Source: Colivivens sp963626085 (GTDB lineage: Bacteria > Bacteroidota > Bacteroidia > Bacteroidales > Bacteroidaceae). Taken from it: 64,000 nucleotides of DNA. The DNA lies in assembly GCA_963626085.1 (NCBI GenBank), contig CAVFVJ010000008.1, positions 98,721-162,720 on the forward strand, read 5' to 3'. A model generated the notes under the pieces. The model had not been told where the DNA came from. It ran no database searches and was given only the letters and a program-made list of their open reading frames with translations. Every line of letters begins with the position of its first letter. Positions within the stretch are counted from its first letter, which is position 1. Positions 1 to 7,973 of this stretch are shown here, one piece after another. Made by a program: the position numbers and the translations under genes.

Positions 1-270
1 CTGCGCTGGTTTCTTCTGGTCGATGACAATCGCTATGGGTAGACCTTCAATTTTGTCTACATGCGGTCTGCCGTATTTGGGCAGGTACTGCTGTACGAAC
101 GAAGGGAACGTGTCGTTCAGTTCCCTTCGTGATTTGGCAGCAATGGTGTCGAGTACCAGCGAGGACTTCCCAGAGCCCGACACGCCAGTGAACACCGTTA
201 TCTTGTATTTAGGAATCTCAAGCGATACATGCTTGAGATTGTTCTCGTATGCGCCTTCAATCCTTATCAT
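1..270 (-). CDS. UvrA-like ABC ATPase, N-terminal fragment (partial)
   Basis: The first 90 residues of an excinuclease-A family ATPase, running off the left edge of the window. The translation opens MIRIEGAYENNLKHV and carries a Walker A motif, GVSGSGKSS, near residue 29. The following stretch (RRELNDTF, then YLPKYGRPHVDKIEGLP and AIVIDQKK) resembles the shorter UvrA paralogues rather than housekeeping UvrA, where this region reads more like RRYVESLSAYARQFL. Such paralogues are annotated variously as UvrA2 or drug-resistance UvrA-like proteins; their exact role is unsettled. The ATG overlaps the stop of the upstream aminopeptidase gene by 4 nt (ATGA), so the two are probably co-transcribed. 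The C-terminal signature and zinc modules lie outside the window, so assignment to the short class is an inference from the N-terminus alone. Confidence 0.8.
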   Translation of the reverse strand, partial: MIRIEGAYENNLKHVSLEIPKYKITVFTGVSGSGKSSLVLDTIAAKSRRELNDTFPSFVQQYLPKYGRPHVDKIEGLPIAIVIDQKKPAQ

Positions 271-1664
271 CCCTTGGCAGCGTATACCTCCTCTATAGTC
301 ATCGGCTTCCTCTTGTGTCCGAGCAGACGTGCCCCGTCCTCAGTGATGAGGTAGTCGAGTTCGTTGCGCAGACCAGTGAAGCCCTTCCATGCCTCCAACT
401 TATCGTAGTTGATGAAGTCGGTGAACTGCTTCTCCGCCTTCCACTTGTCGATGAGTTCGGGGATGAAGTAGATGCCCGGCTCTACGGTGAACACGAAACC
501 CGGTTCGAGCTTACGTGCCAGACGGAGTGACTTGAATCCGAACTGTGTGCTCTTCTTCTCGCCTTCCGCATAACCCACGTACTGTTCGCCGAGGTTCTCC
601 ATGTCGTGCACGTCGAGTCCCATCATGTGACCGACACCACAAGGGAAGAACAACGCATATGCTCCAATCTCCGCAGCCTCCCTCGGGTCGCCCTTCATCA
701 GTCCGAGGTCTTTCATCCCGGCACAGATAGTCTCCGCAGCTGCAAGGTGAGCTTCCTTATAAGGAACACCAGGAGCCAGTTTGTCTACCGCTGCGTAGAA
801 CGACTTGAGGTGCAGGTTGTATATGGTCTCCTGCTGTTCAGTGAACTTGTCGCTCACCGGCATTGATGAGGAGAGGTCACCAGCATAATGGAGTTGGTCC
901 TCTGCTCCTGCATCCACGAGGAGGATGTCGCCCTCATGCAACGTGTTCATGAACGCATGCTGGTGGAGTGTCTGTCCCTTGGTGGTTGCGATGGTAGGGA
1001 ATGAGCGAAAGCACCCCTGACTCATCACAGCATACTCGATGGCTGCGGCAATCTGCGACTCAGTCACACCCGGACGTGCCGCCTTGTAGGCTGCGAGGTG
1101 CATGTCTACACTTATATCGATGGCAGACTCGATATGTTCCACTTCCTCCGCAGTCTTGTGGTTACGCATGTCCACGATTGCCTTAATCATAGTGACCGAC
1201 GACTTGGCTGCCTGCTCAGCAGGGTTGATGCCGAGCAGCTCCTGCAGCCACACCTGGTGCTCACCTCTGTAAGGCGGAAGGAAATGTATAGTCTGACCTT
1301 TCGTCTGCGCGTTCTTCACGTAGGTAGTCAACTGAGAGAGAGGACGGGTCTCTGTGATGCCGACAACAGCACTCTTCTCCGCCACGGTAGGCTGGTAGCC
1401 CATCCATACTATGTCGTCGATTGTCAGTTCATTGCCGAAGATGATTTCCTTGTCGTTGTCGATGTCGATGACAGCGGCAAGTCCTGCGTAATCGCCACCG
1501 AAATAATAGAGGAACGAACTGTCCTGACGGAACATGTAGGCATTGTCCGCATAGTTCATGCCGGATTCACCGTTACCGAGGAAGAGCAACAAGCCGCTTC
1601 CCACTCTCTTCTTAAGTTCAGCCCTGCGTTGAACGTAAGTCTCTTTTTTGAAAGGTCTATCCAT
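267..1664 (-). CDS. pepP: Xaa-Pro aminopeptidase (M24B metallopeptidase)
   Basis: A 465-residue aminopeptidase P that removes N-terminal residues preceding proline; probably cytoplasmic, since no signal peptide is seen. An N-terminal creatinase-like domain (about residues 5-170) precedes a pita-bread M24 catalytic domain. The expected metal ligands are visible: Asp in LVDAGAED, Asp in HYAGDLSS, His in GVGHMMGLDVHD, Glu in FTVEPGIYF and Glu in RNELDYL. Length fits the family. The ATG at 1664 lies about 23 nt below a predicted transcription start, and the stop overlaps the UvrA-like gene, so it heads a two-gene unit at least. No odd features. Confidence 0.93.
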   Translation of the reverse strand: MDRPFKKETYVQRRAELKKRVGSGLLLFLGNGESGMNYADNAYMFRQDSSFLYYFGGDYAGLAAVIDIDNDKEIIFGNELTIDDIVWMGYQPTVAEKSAVVGITETRPLSQLTTYVKNAQTKGQTIHFLPPYRGEHQVWLQELLGINPAEQAAKSSVTMIKAIVDMRNHKTAEEVEHIESAIDISVDMHLAAYKAARPGVTESQIAAAIEYAVMSQGCFRSFPTIATTKGQTLHQHAFMNTLHEGDILLVDAGAEDQLHYAGDLSSSMPVSDKFTEQQETIYNLHLKSFYAAVDKLAPGVPYKEAHLAAAETICAGMKDLGLMKGDPREAAEIGAYALFFPCGVGHMMGLDVHDMENLGEQYVGYAEGEKKSTQFGFKSLRLARKLEPGFVFTVEPGIYFIPELIDKWKAEKQFTDFINYDKLEAWKGFTGLRNELDYLITEDGARLLGHKRKPMTIEEVYAAKG

Positions 1665-1694
1665 AGTTTTGCTGTTTAGTGTTGTTTTGATGCT

Positions 1695-1727
1695 GCAAAT
1701 TTACTACAAATCACGGTTACAAGCAAT
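1695..1727 (-). promoter_or_regulatory. Bacteroidota-type promoter for pepP
   Basis: On the minus strand the -7 element TAAATTTGC (1695-1703) lies 20 nt after ATTG (1724-1727). This matches the TTTG-N19-21-TAnnTTTG consensus. The predicted start is near 1687, giving a short leader of about 23 nt. Confidence 0.7.
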
Positions 1728-1750
1728 TTCTGACTGGAAAAAAATAGTGG

Positions 1751-1856
1751 GCGACGTGTCTCACGTCGCATATTAAGAAAAGTGCGGTGAGACAATGCAA
1801 CTATTAGATGTGCGGTGAGACAATGCAACTATTAGATGTGCGGTGAGACACCGCAC
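1751..1856. repeat. Short hairpin repeat array (28-bp period)
   Basis: Two exact 28-bp copies (1782-1809 and 1810-1837), each beginning GTGCGGTGAGACA, are followed by a third, partial copy from 1838. The third copy forms a perfect 7-bp stem with loop GAGAC (1838-1856). Just upstream, 1751-1769 is a separate 8-bp stem with loop TCT whose core, GTGTCTCAC, is the reverse complement of GTGAGACAC in the array. The arms have decayed in the middle copies. This looks like a REP- or MITE-like palindromic element family. It lies between the pepP promoter and the terminator of the next gene and is not coding. Confidence 0.75.
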
Positions 1857-1870
1857 CTACTAAAAAAAAA

Positions 1871-1896
1871 GTGTCCGCAGCTGGTGCTGCGGACAC
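1871..1896 (-). terminator. Rho-independent terminator of the large secreted-protein gene
   Basis: A perfect 11-bp stem (1871-1881 with 1886-1896) and the loop TGGT read alike on both strands. On the minus strand it is followed by a run of nine T, 31 nt after the stop codon at 1927, so it most likely ends the leftward transcript. Confidence 0.9.
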
Positions 1897-1926
1897 TCAT
1901 ATCAGTTTCGGTTATTGTTCAGTTTC

Positions 1927-4900
1927 TCACTTCACATAAACCTTCTTGCCGTCAACTATGTTCAGACCCTTCTGCAATCCAGAGAGCTTCTGACCAGCGA
2001 TGTTGTAGATGCCTTCAGCACCAGCCTTACCAGCCTCGATTGCGTCGATTGCGGTAGCCTCAGTGAAGGTAACTGTCACCTTGAGAACAACACCCTTGTT
2101 GGTTGCGTCTGAAACGATAGCCCAGCGACCTACGAAGGTGTCACCTTCTGCATAAGTATCAACGTATGCGCCAAGGTAATCGAATGTACCTGTTGACGGG
2201 TCATTCAGCTTGATGCAATATTTGGTGTTTTCATTACCCCATGCACTAGGATTACCGTCAGCGTCAAACCATCCGTCTGTTGTGTTATCAACCAAAGAAC
2301 CGTCTGCCTTCACAACGTATACAGAGACATTGTCGAATGAAAGGTCAGCTACACCAAGAGTCTCAATCACCTTATCCATGTCAAAGGTTGCGGTAATTTC
2401 TGAATAAGCAACTCCTGGCTTGTCTGTTACTGCCACATCGATAGTGTCGATTATCTCGGCGTTAATCTCAGGAGCTGCGACATAGTTCAGTGCAACTACA
2501 ACGTAAACGGTGTCGTACTCACCAGCACCTTCAGTCTTGTTTGCGAGAGCGTAAACTGCCTTATAAGAAACTGGTTCAGTATTATAACCGTCCATACCGC
2601 CAACTGCCATAATCTGTTTAGATTCCAAAGAGAAGTCAACCTTTGAGAAGTAACGAGCGTTATTGCCCCATGTCTGCCAGTTGCCTTCAGCGTTGCGCCA
2701 TCCGTCAATATTCGCTTCTGGTGTTGTACCAAGTTTATAGTTACTGTCACGAGTTCCGTCACCCATTACTGCATAGATGTTGAGCTCGTCAACAGATTCT
2801 GCACCAAGTTCTTTAAGGATTGTAGCCATGTCAACATCGCCTGAGTAACCTTCATAGGATTTACCTACAGTTGACTCAAACGTGTAAGTGATAGTGTCAG
2901 TCTTTGCAGGAGGAACACCGAACTTAACATCCTTGAATGAGAGCCAGCTGATGTTGTTGTCAGCAGCGACAACGTACTGGATAGTAAGTGTGCTGTCCTC
3001 GCCTACTGTAACGTTGGTAGAGTAAGTGTCAAGATACATCTGGGAAGTGCCGACCTGTGCACCTGTACAAACATCGATTGGTTCGCCACCGTTTACAACC
3101 AGAGAGATTCCGTAAGGAGTGTCTGTATTGCTGTTCTTCACACGTACACGAGTCCATGCTGAAACGGTGTACTCACCAGGAGCAAGGTCTGTCATGGTAG
3201 CTGTGAGAGTGCGCTCACCAAGAGAGTTGGCGTCGCCAGTCCAGTACTCGAAGAACGGAGTAGTGAAGTTGCTGCCGTCACTGCCGCCCTCTGTAGACCA
3301 TGTGTTGACGTAAGGAACATCATTGTAGCTCTTCACACCGAATGCGCTTCCGAGGAATGAGTTCAACTGAACAGCAGCGTGCCAGCCTGCACTCTCTACC
3401 AAAGCGTTAGCCTCAGCAGTTGTAAGGGTGAGGGCGTTGTACTTCTCCAATGGAGTAGTGTAGTAAGTGTCGTATGCCTCCTTTGTGTAGAGGTTAGTGT
3501 TCAGACTCTCTACAGTAGCAGTACGCTTGTCGAGTTCTGTCTTGGCTGCGGCATAAGCGGCTACAGAAGCCCGAGCGTCAGTAACGGCACCCTGAAGGTC
3601 TCCAACGATAGCGCAAACATCCGCTACGTTATTATCGGCAGTCTTGTCAAGAGCCTTACCCTTCTCAAGTGCAGTTGCAAGAGCGGTAGCCACCTCTGCG
3701 TTCATGGTACCCTCGATAGAGTCGCCAGCCTCAATGAGTTCATCAACCATAGGATAGAGGTCATCAAGGCTAAGAGGTGAAGCGAAAGTAAGTCTGAAGT
3801 TGTCTGCCTTGTACCAATACTTGTCAGCAGTACCAGCACTGATTGTGAGAGAACCGTTGGCAACAACTACATTGCTGTCTGTTATCTCCACGCCTGTGCC
3901 TTTGTCTACAGAAGCAGCTGTAACCTCAGTACCGTTAGCTGTAAGTGTGAGGGTCTTGCCTGCGTCTGTTGCCATTATCGCCTTGACAGTGTACTTACCC
4001 GGGTTCAGACCAGTGACAGTCTGTGAAATTGCATTTCCTACAGACCATGTGTTGAAGAGGTAAGCACCGTTGGAATTAGCCATTTTATAAGTATTGTTGG
4101 ATGTAGAACGAGCACCAGTATCATTTGAATTGGTTGTTGTCCATCCTGTGATGTCACCAGTCTCGAAGTCCGGGTTGACCATAGCGAGAGTCATGTCAGC
4201 TCCCACGGTATTCTGAGCCTTGGCAGCTGCGCGCAATGCATCTGCAAAAGCTGCTTTATCCGCTACAGTCAGACTATCGAGAGTACGGTCAGCGTATGCC
4301 ATAAAGATGTCAGCGTAAATCTCGCTTCCCTTATAGTCTATCTGTCCCATTCTGTCAAGATTATTAGCAGCATTGATGTAGTTGATGGCTTCAACATAGA
4401 CTGCCATTGAAGCCTTGGCGTTGTCTACAGCAGCTTTCATCTTGGCAACAGCCTCAACCCACTCATTTTCAGTTGAGTAATCTGATGCTTTCTTGTTCTT
4501 GTATTTGATAAAAGTACTCTCCAAAGTATTTTGAACTGTTTGATTCATTGTATAGCCGGAGAGGCCTTCGCCTTCAGCAACCAGTTCTGCCAATGTGGTG
4601 GCATAAGCGGAGAAGTCAGTGATGGCACCGTAGTAAGTCAACTGGAAGTTGTCCCAGATACACCACAGATTCACATTTGACTCATTCTTCGCTCCTACGG
4701 TGATAGTTCCGTCAGTCACGGTAACCTTCGCTGTCGTTGCCAGATAGTTTGTTCCACCGTTGAACGACGTTGATGCGTCACTCATACTGTTCTCTGTACC
4801 AGTCTTTGCCGGGAAGGTCACTGTAGTACCATTAAGATAGAACACAGGAAGGTTTACACTGTCAGTACCGTCCTGACGATAGAATCCCTGTGCAGACAGT

Positions 4901-5574
4901 GCGTACACACCGTTAGGCACACCTGTAAGGGTCTGGCTCAACGTAAATGTTGAGTGGTAGGACTCGGCACAGAAGTTCTCGTTAGCACCACCTCCAAGGT
5001 TCTTGTTGCTGGCTTCCATTGTCCAAGCTGCAGTAGTGTGCACACGGCTGAAGTTCGGATTGGTGAGAAGGAATGTTGCGGAAAGAGGATTCTCGTCAGT
5101 AGCAGATGCCAACTTCTTGATAGCTTCCTCTTTTGTCAGGATGTACCACTTGGCAGCCTCAGTCACTTCAGCCACTTCTATGACTTCATAACCGGTAGCA
5201 GAAGCTGCGGCAGCAGCCTTTGCCAAATACATTTCGCCACTTGCGATGGTGAACACACCTGCTTCGCCTTCAACAGCAGCGATAGTGAATTTGACAGAGC
5301 CATCGTTGTTGTCAACGAACAAATTACCAAGTCCCTTGTTTGTAGTTGTCAGGGTTTGGTCAAAGATGGAATAAGCACCATCTTCACCAGTCAAGGTGAA
5401 GACATCTCCCTCAGCCGCGACACTCGCATGTGTGCCCCAACTGTTGGCACCACAGAGAAAGAGACCGCTCTCTTTGTTCTGGATGTAGTAAGAATCTCCA
5501 CTCTCAATCTCATCGACAGCGAAAGAGCTGGCCGAGACTAAAAGTGCCAGTAAAGAAGTAAACATTTTCTTCAT
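1927..5574 (-). CDS. Large secreted multi-module protein with carbohydrate-binding-like domains and a C-terminal sorting-type tail
   Basis: A 1215-residue exported protein of unknown function. The start MKKMFTSLLALLV is chosen because it opens a signal peptide ending near SSFA; an in-frame extension of 26 residues upstream has no signal character. Three similar beta-sandwich modules follow (about residues 180-330, 465-610 and 730-900), with phrases such as LTGVPNGVYALSA, LNPGKYTVKAIMA and LAPGEYTVSAW, typical of Bacteroidales carbohydrate-binding-like folds. Alanine-rich helical linkers separate them. Two related repeats near the C-terminus (DGWRNAEGNWQTWGNN and DGWFDADGNPSAWGNE) resemble DUF4859. 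The last 35 residues (GIYNIAGQKLSGLQKG, ending GKKVYVK) look like the sorting-type tail common in this group, so surface delivery is likely. No catalytic domain is recognised. It has its own promoter and terminator, so it is monocistronic. Confidence 0.75.
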   Translation of the reverse strand: MKKMFTSLLALLVSASSFAVDEIESGDSYYIQNKESGLFLCGANSWGTHASVAAEGDVFTLTGEDGAYSIFDQTLTTTNKGLGNLFVDNNDGSVKFTIAAVEGEAGVFTIASGEMYLAKAAAAASATGYEVIEVAEVTEAAKWYILTKEEAIKKLASATDENPLSATFLLTNPNFSRVHTTAAWTMEASNKNLGGGANENFCAESYHSTFTLSQTLTGVPNGVYALSAQGFYRQDGTDSVNLPVFYLNGTTVTFPAKTGTENSMSDASTSFNGGTNYLATTAKVTVTDGTITVGAKNESNVNLWCIWDNFQLTYYGAITDFSAYATTLAELVAEGEGLSGYTMNQTVQNTLESTFIKYKNKKASDYSTENEWVEAVAKMKAAVDNAKASMAVYVEAINYINAANNLDRMGQIDYKGSEIYADIFMAYADRTLDSLTVADKAAFADALRAAAKAQNTVGADMTLAMVNPDFETGDITGWTTTNSNDTGARSTSNNTYKMANSNGAYLFNTWSVGNAISQTVTGLNPGKYTVKAIMATDAGKTLTLTANGTEVTAASVDKGTGVEITDSNVVVANGSLTISAGTADKYWYKADNFRLTFASPLSLDDLYPMVDELIEAGDSIEGTMNAEVATALATALEKGKALDKTADNNVADVCAIVGDLQGAVTDARASVAAYAAAKTELDKRTATVESLNTNLYTKEAYDTYYTTPLEKYNALTLTTAEANALVESAGWHAAVQLNSFLGSAFGVKSYNDVPYVNTWSTEGGSDGSNFTTPFFEYWTGDANSLGERTLTATMTDLAPGEYTVSAWTRVRVKNSNTDTPYGISLVVNGGEPIDVCTGAQVGTSQMYLDTYSTNVTVGEDSTLTIQYVVAADNNISWLSFKDVKFGVPPAKTDTITYTFESTVGKSYEGYSGDVDMATILKELGAESVDELNIYAVMGDGTRDSNYKLGTTPEANIDGWRNAEGNWQTWGNNARYFSKVDFSLESKQIMAVGGMDGYNTEPVSYKAVYALANKTEGAGEYDTVYVVVALNYVAAPEINAEIIDTIDVAVTDKPGVAYSEITATFDMDKVIETLGVADLSFDNVSVYVVKADGSLVDNTTDGWFDADGNPSAWGNENTKYCIKLNDPSTGTFDYLGAYVDTYAEGDTFVGRWAIVSDATNKGVVLKVTVTFTEATAIDAIEAGKAGAEGIYNIAGQKLSGLQKGLNIVDGKKVYVK

Positions 5575-5680
5575 ACTTTTTCGATTTTGAGTTAATAATA
5601 TAGTTAATTGTATAGATTGTTCCGTATTGGTTTCAGTAAGCAAAAGGTTCATTAACCCTCACACCCAGCAAACATCGGTG

Positions 5681-5712
5681 GCAAATATACGACATCCTCG
5701 CACATTATCAAA
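5681..5712 (-). promoter_or_regulatory. Strong promoter for the 1215-residue secreted protein
   Basis: On the minus strand TTTG (5709-5712), exactly 19 nt, then TATATTTGC (5681-5689). This is a near-perfect Bacteroidota promoter. The start near 5674 leaves a leader of about 100 nt before the ATG at 5574. Confidence 0.8.
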
Positions 5713-5725
5713 ATATTTTAAGCCA

Positions 5726-5760
5726 TTTCTTGCAATAAACACTGTTTTTCTTGCAACAAA
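5726..5760. promoter_or_regulatory. Paired 14-bp direct repeat upstream of a promoter
   Basis: TTTCTTGCAATAAA (5726-5739) and TTTCTTGCAACAAA (5747-5760) differ at one base and are 21 bp apart, two helical turns. They sit about 14-48 bp upstream of the -33 element of the secreted-protein promoter, where an activator dimer would bind. No regulator is identified nearby. Confidence 0.45.
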
Positions 5761-5792
5761 TGACTTAAAAAGGCGTTAGCGATGGCAGTGGT

Positions 5793-6656
5793 TCAATGCA
5801 AGCGTCTGCAACGCAACATAAGGAAGACACCAACTATGATGAACGGGATACTGAGCAGTTGGCCCATGTCGAGAGCCATCCCCTTCTCGAAATCCACCTG
5901 TTCCTTCTTGATGAATTCCACAAAGAAACGGAAGGTGAAGATGAGGGTGATGCAAAGTCCGAAATGGAAGCCTGTGCCTACGGCAGTCCTGCTGTCGCTC
6001 CTCTTGCTCTGATAGTAATAAATACTTATTCCTATTATAAATATAATAAGGTAAGCCAACGCCTCGTAGAGTTGGGCTGGATGTCTGGGCACTGCCACAC
6101 CGTCGACCAACGCATCACGTGTGTGGAAGATGAAAGCCCAAGGCACGTCAGTAGGCATTCCGATAATCTCAGAGTTCAGCAGGTTGCCGATACGGATGCA
6201 ACAGGCAGTGAGAGGGGTGGCTATACACACGTTGTCAACCACCGTCATCAGTTTCACTCCGTTGCGCCGCGAATAGAGCAGCATGGCTATGAAGCACCCG
6301 AGTGCCCCACCGTGACTTGCCAGTCCAGCATAACCGCTAAAGTGCCAACCGCCACCTGGCAATATCTTTATCGGAAGCAGCATCTCGATGAAACCATAAG
6401 CACTGCCGAGGTAATACCCAGGGTCATAGAAAAGGCAATGACCGAGGCGTGCACCCACGAGGATACCGATAAAACAGTAGAAGAACAGAGGGTCGAACTT
6501 CTCGTCCGCAATCTTCTGCTGCCTGTACAGCCACCTCACGATGAAGTATGCTGCCACGAGTCCCACAGCCCACATCAGGGAGTACCACTTGACGCTGAAC
6601 GTACCGATGGTGAAAGCATCCAGATTCGGTTGCCAGTCTACGAATAACGGTTGCAT
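5793..6656 (-). CDS. lgt: Prolipoprotein diacylglyceryl transferase
   Basis: Inner-membrane enzyme that moves diacylglycerol from phosphatidylglycerol to the lipobox cysteine of prolipoproteins, the first step of lipoprotein maturation. Diagnostic segments are GYAGLASHGGALG (catalytic-region His), RIGNLLNSEIIG (the Arg/Asn signature) and RHPAQLYEAL. About seven hydrophobic segments are present, and the length of 287 residues fits. The start MQPLFVDWQPN was chosen because homologues begin just before the WxP motif and the upstream bases are A/T-rich. A longer start at 6701 would add 15 residues and overlap the ychF stop by 8 nt. It is co-directional with ychF and probably co-transcribed. NigD-like and thioredoxin-fold lipoproteins in the window are candidate substrates. 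Confidence 0.95.
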   Translation of the reverse strand: MQPLFVDWQPNLDAFTIGTFSVKWYSLMWAVGLVAAYFIVRWLYRQQKIADEKFDPLFFYCFIGILVGARLGHCLFYDPGYYLGSAYGFIEMLLPIKILPGGGWHFSGYAGLASHGGALGCFIAMLLYSRRNGVKLMTVVDNVCIATPLTACCIRIGNLLNSEIIGMPTDVPWAFIFHTRDALVDGVAVPRHPAQLYEALAYLIIFIIGISIYYYQSKRSDSRTAVGTGFHFGLCITLIFTFRFFVEFIKKEQVDFEKGMALDMGQLLSIPFIIVGVFLMLRCRRLH

Positions 6657-6693
6657 AACTAAAGAATTTATTTTTTCCAGTAGGAGAGTATCA

Positions 6694-7797
6694 TCAGACA
6701 TTGAACCTGAAATGCATGATGTCGCCATCCTGCACCACATAATCCTTTCCCTCTACACCCAGTTTACCCGCCTCGCGCACAGCCGCCTCAGAGCCGTACT
6801 TGATGTAGTCATCGTACTTGATGACCTCAGCACGTATGAATCCCTTCTCGAAGTCGGTGTGGATGACACCGGCACACTGGGGTGCTTTCCATCCCCTGCG
6901 GTAAGTCCATGCCTTCACCTCCATCGGTCCGGCTGTGATGAATGTCTCAAGGGTGAGAAGCGAGTAGATCGACTTGATGAGGCGGTTGCATCCGCTCTCC
7001 TTCAGTCCCATATCCTCCAGGAATATCTGCTTTTCCTCGTATGTCTCCAGTTCGGCTATGTCCGCCTCTGTCTGTGCGGAGATGATAAGGAGCTGTGCGT
7101 CCTCGTCCTTGATTGCCTCACGCACAGCATCCACGTAGGCGTTGCCGTCCTTCGCACTTTGGTCGTCCACGTTGCACACGTAGAGCACTGGTTTGGTGGT
7201 CAGGAGGAACATCTGCTTGGAGGCGTTCTCCTCGTCCACATTCTCCAGTTCCACCGTACGCGCACTCTTGCCCTGCTCCAGTGCCGCCTTATAGCGGAGC
7301 AACAGGTTGTATTCAGTCTTCGCCGCCTTGTCGCCGCCCACCATCGCCTGTTTCTCCACACGCTTGATGCGTGTCTCCACAGTCTCCAGGTCCTTCAGTT
7401 GCAGTTCCGTGTCGATCACCTCCTTGTCCCTCACCGGGTCGACACTACCGTCCACATGGGTTATGTTGCCGTTGTCGAAGCAACGCAGCACATGTATGAT
7501 AGCGTCGCACTCACGTATGTTGCCGAGGAACTGGTTGCCGAGACCCTCACCGCGGCTGGCGCCCTTCACCAGTCCAGCTATGTCTACGATGTCGCACGTG
7601 GCAGGGACGATACGTCCCGGGTGTACTATCTCTGCGAGTTTGGTGAGTCGCTCGTCGGGCACGGATATCTGTCCCATCTGTGCATCGATGGTACAGAACG
7701 GGTAGTTCGCCGCCTGCGCCTTGGCACTCGACAGACAGTTGAAAAGAGTTGATTTACCCACATTGGGTAGTCCTACAATACCAGCTTTTAATGCCAT
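6694..7797 (-). CDS. ychF: Redox-responsive ATPase YchF (Obg family)
   Basis: A 367-residue P-loop protein of the Obg-related YchF family, known to bind ribosomes and to prefer ATP over GTP. The N-terminus MALKAGIVGLPNVGKSTLFN contains the G1 loop; DIVDIAGLVKGASRGEGLG is the G3/switch region. The C-terminus has the YchF-type TGS-like domain (AWTYRRGWKAPQCAGVIHTDFE), ending near residue 367. The ATG at 7797 is preferred over an upstream in-frame one because it begins the conserved G domain and gives the family length of about 365. It heads the ychF-lgt unit, and its start faces porD across a 176-nt divergent region. Confidence 0.96.
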   Translation of the reverse strand: MALKAGIVGLPNVGKSTLFNCLSSAKAQAANYPFCTIDAQMGQISVPDERLTKLAEIVHPGRIVPATCDIVDIAGLVKGASRGEGLGNQFLGNIRECDAIIHVLRCFDNGNITHVDGSVDPVRDKEVIDTELQLKDLETVETRIKRVEKQAMVGGDKAAKTEYNLLLRYKAALEQGKSARTVELENVDEENASKQMFLLTTKPVLYVCNVDDQSAKDGNAYVDAVREAIKDEDAQLLIISAQTEADIAELETYEEKQIFLEDMGLKESGCNRLIKSIYSLLTLETFITAGPMEVKAWTYRRGWKAPQCAGVIHTDFEKGFIRAEVIKYDDYIKYGSEAAVREAGKLGVEGKDYVVQDGDIMHFRFNV

Positions 7798-7927
7798 AAT
7801 AGTCTTAGTCGAAATTTTCGTGCAAAGGTACGAATTAATTGCCAAAGTAGGAACGGCATCATTGGAAAATCGGCACCACCCCCAATCAATATAAGCACGA
7901 AAGTTTTCCTGTCTGACAAATTAATGC

Positions 7928-7936
7928 TAACTTTGC
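7928..7936 (+). promoter_or_regulatory. -7 promoter element for porD
   Basis: TAACTTTGC lies 38 nt before the porD ATG. A -33 match is poor (TTTTCC about 19-20 nt upstream), so promoter strength is uncertain. Confidence 0.5.
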
Positions 7937-7973
7937 ACAACGTTGTCACAGTAAACAAAGAAAGGGAGAAGAC

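Noticed and set aside
1782..1856. Direct repeats that might be a CRISPR array
   Set aside because: The 28-bp units are contiguous with no spacers, the stems vary, and there are no cas genes nearby; a palindromic repeat array explains it.
4954..5541. 195-residue open frame on the plus strand
   Set aside because: It lies wholly antisense to the secreted-protein gene and has no recognisable family; it is a shadow of codon bias in that gene.
5575..5652. 26-residue N-terminal extension of the large secreted protein
   Set aside because: It lacks signal-peptide character and precedes the evident signal start MKKMFTSLLALL; the region is better read as the mRNA leader.
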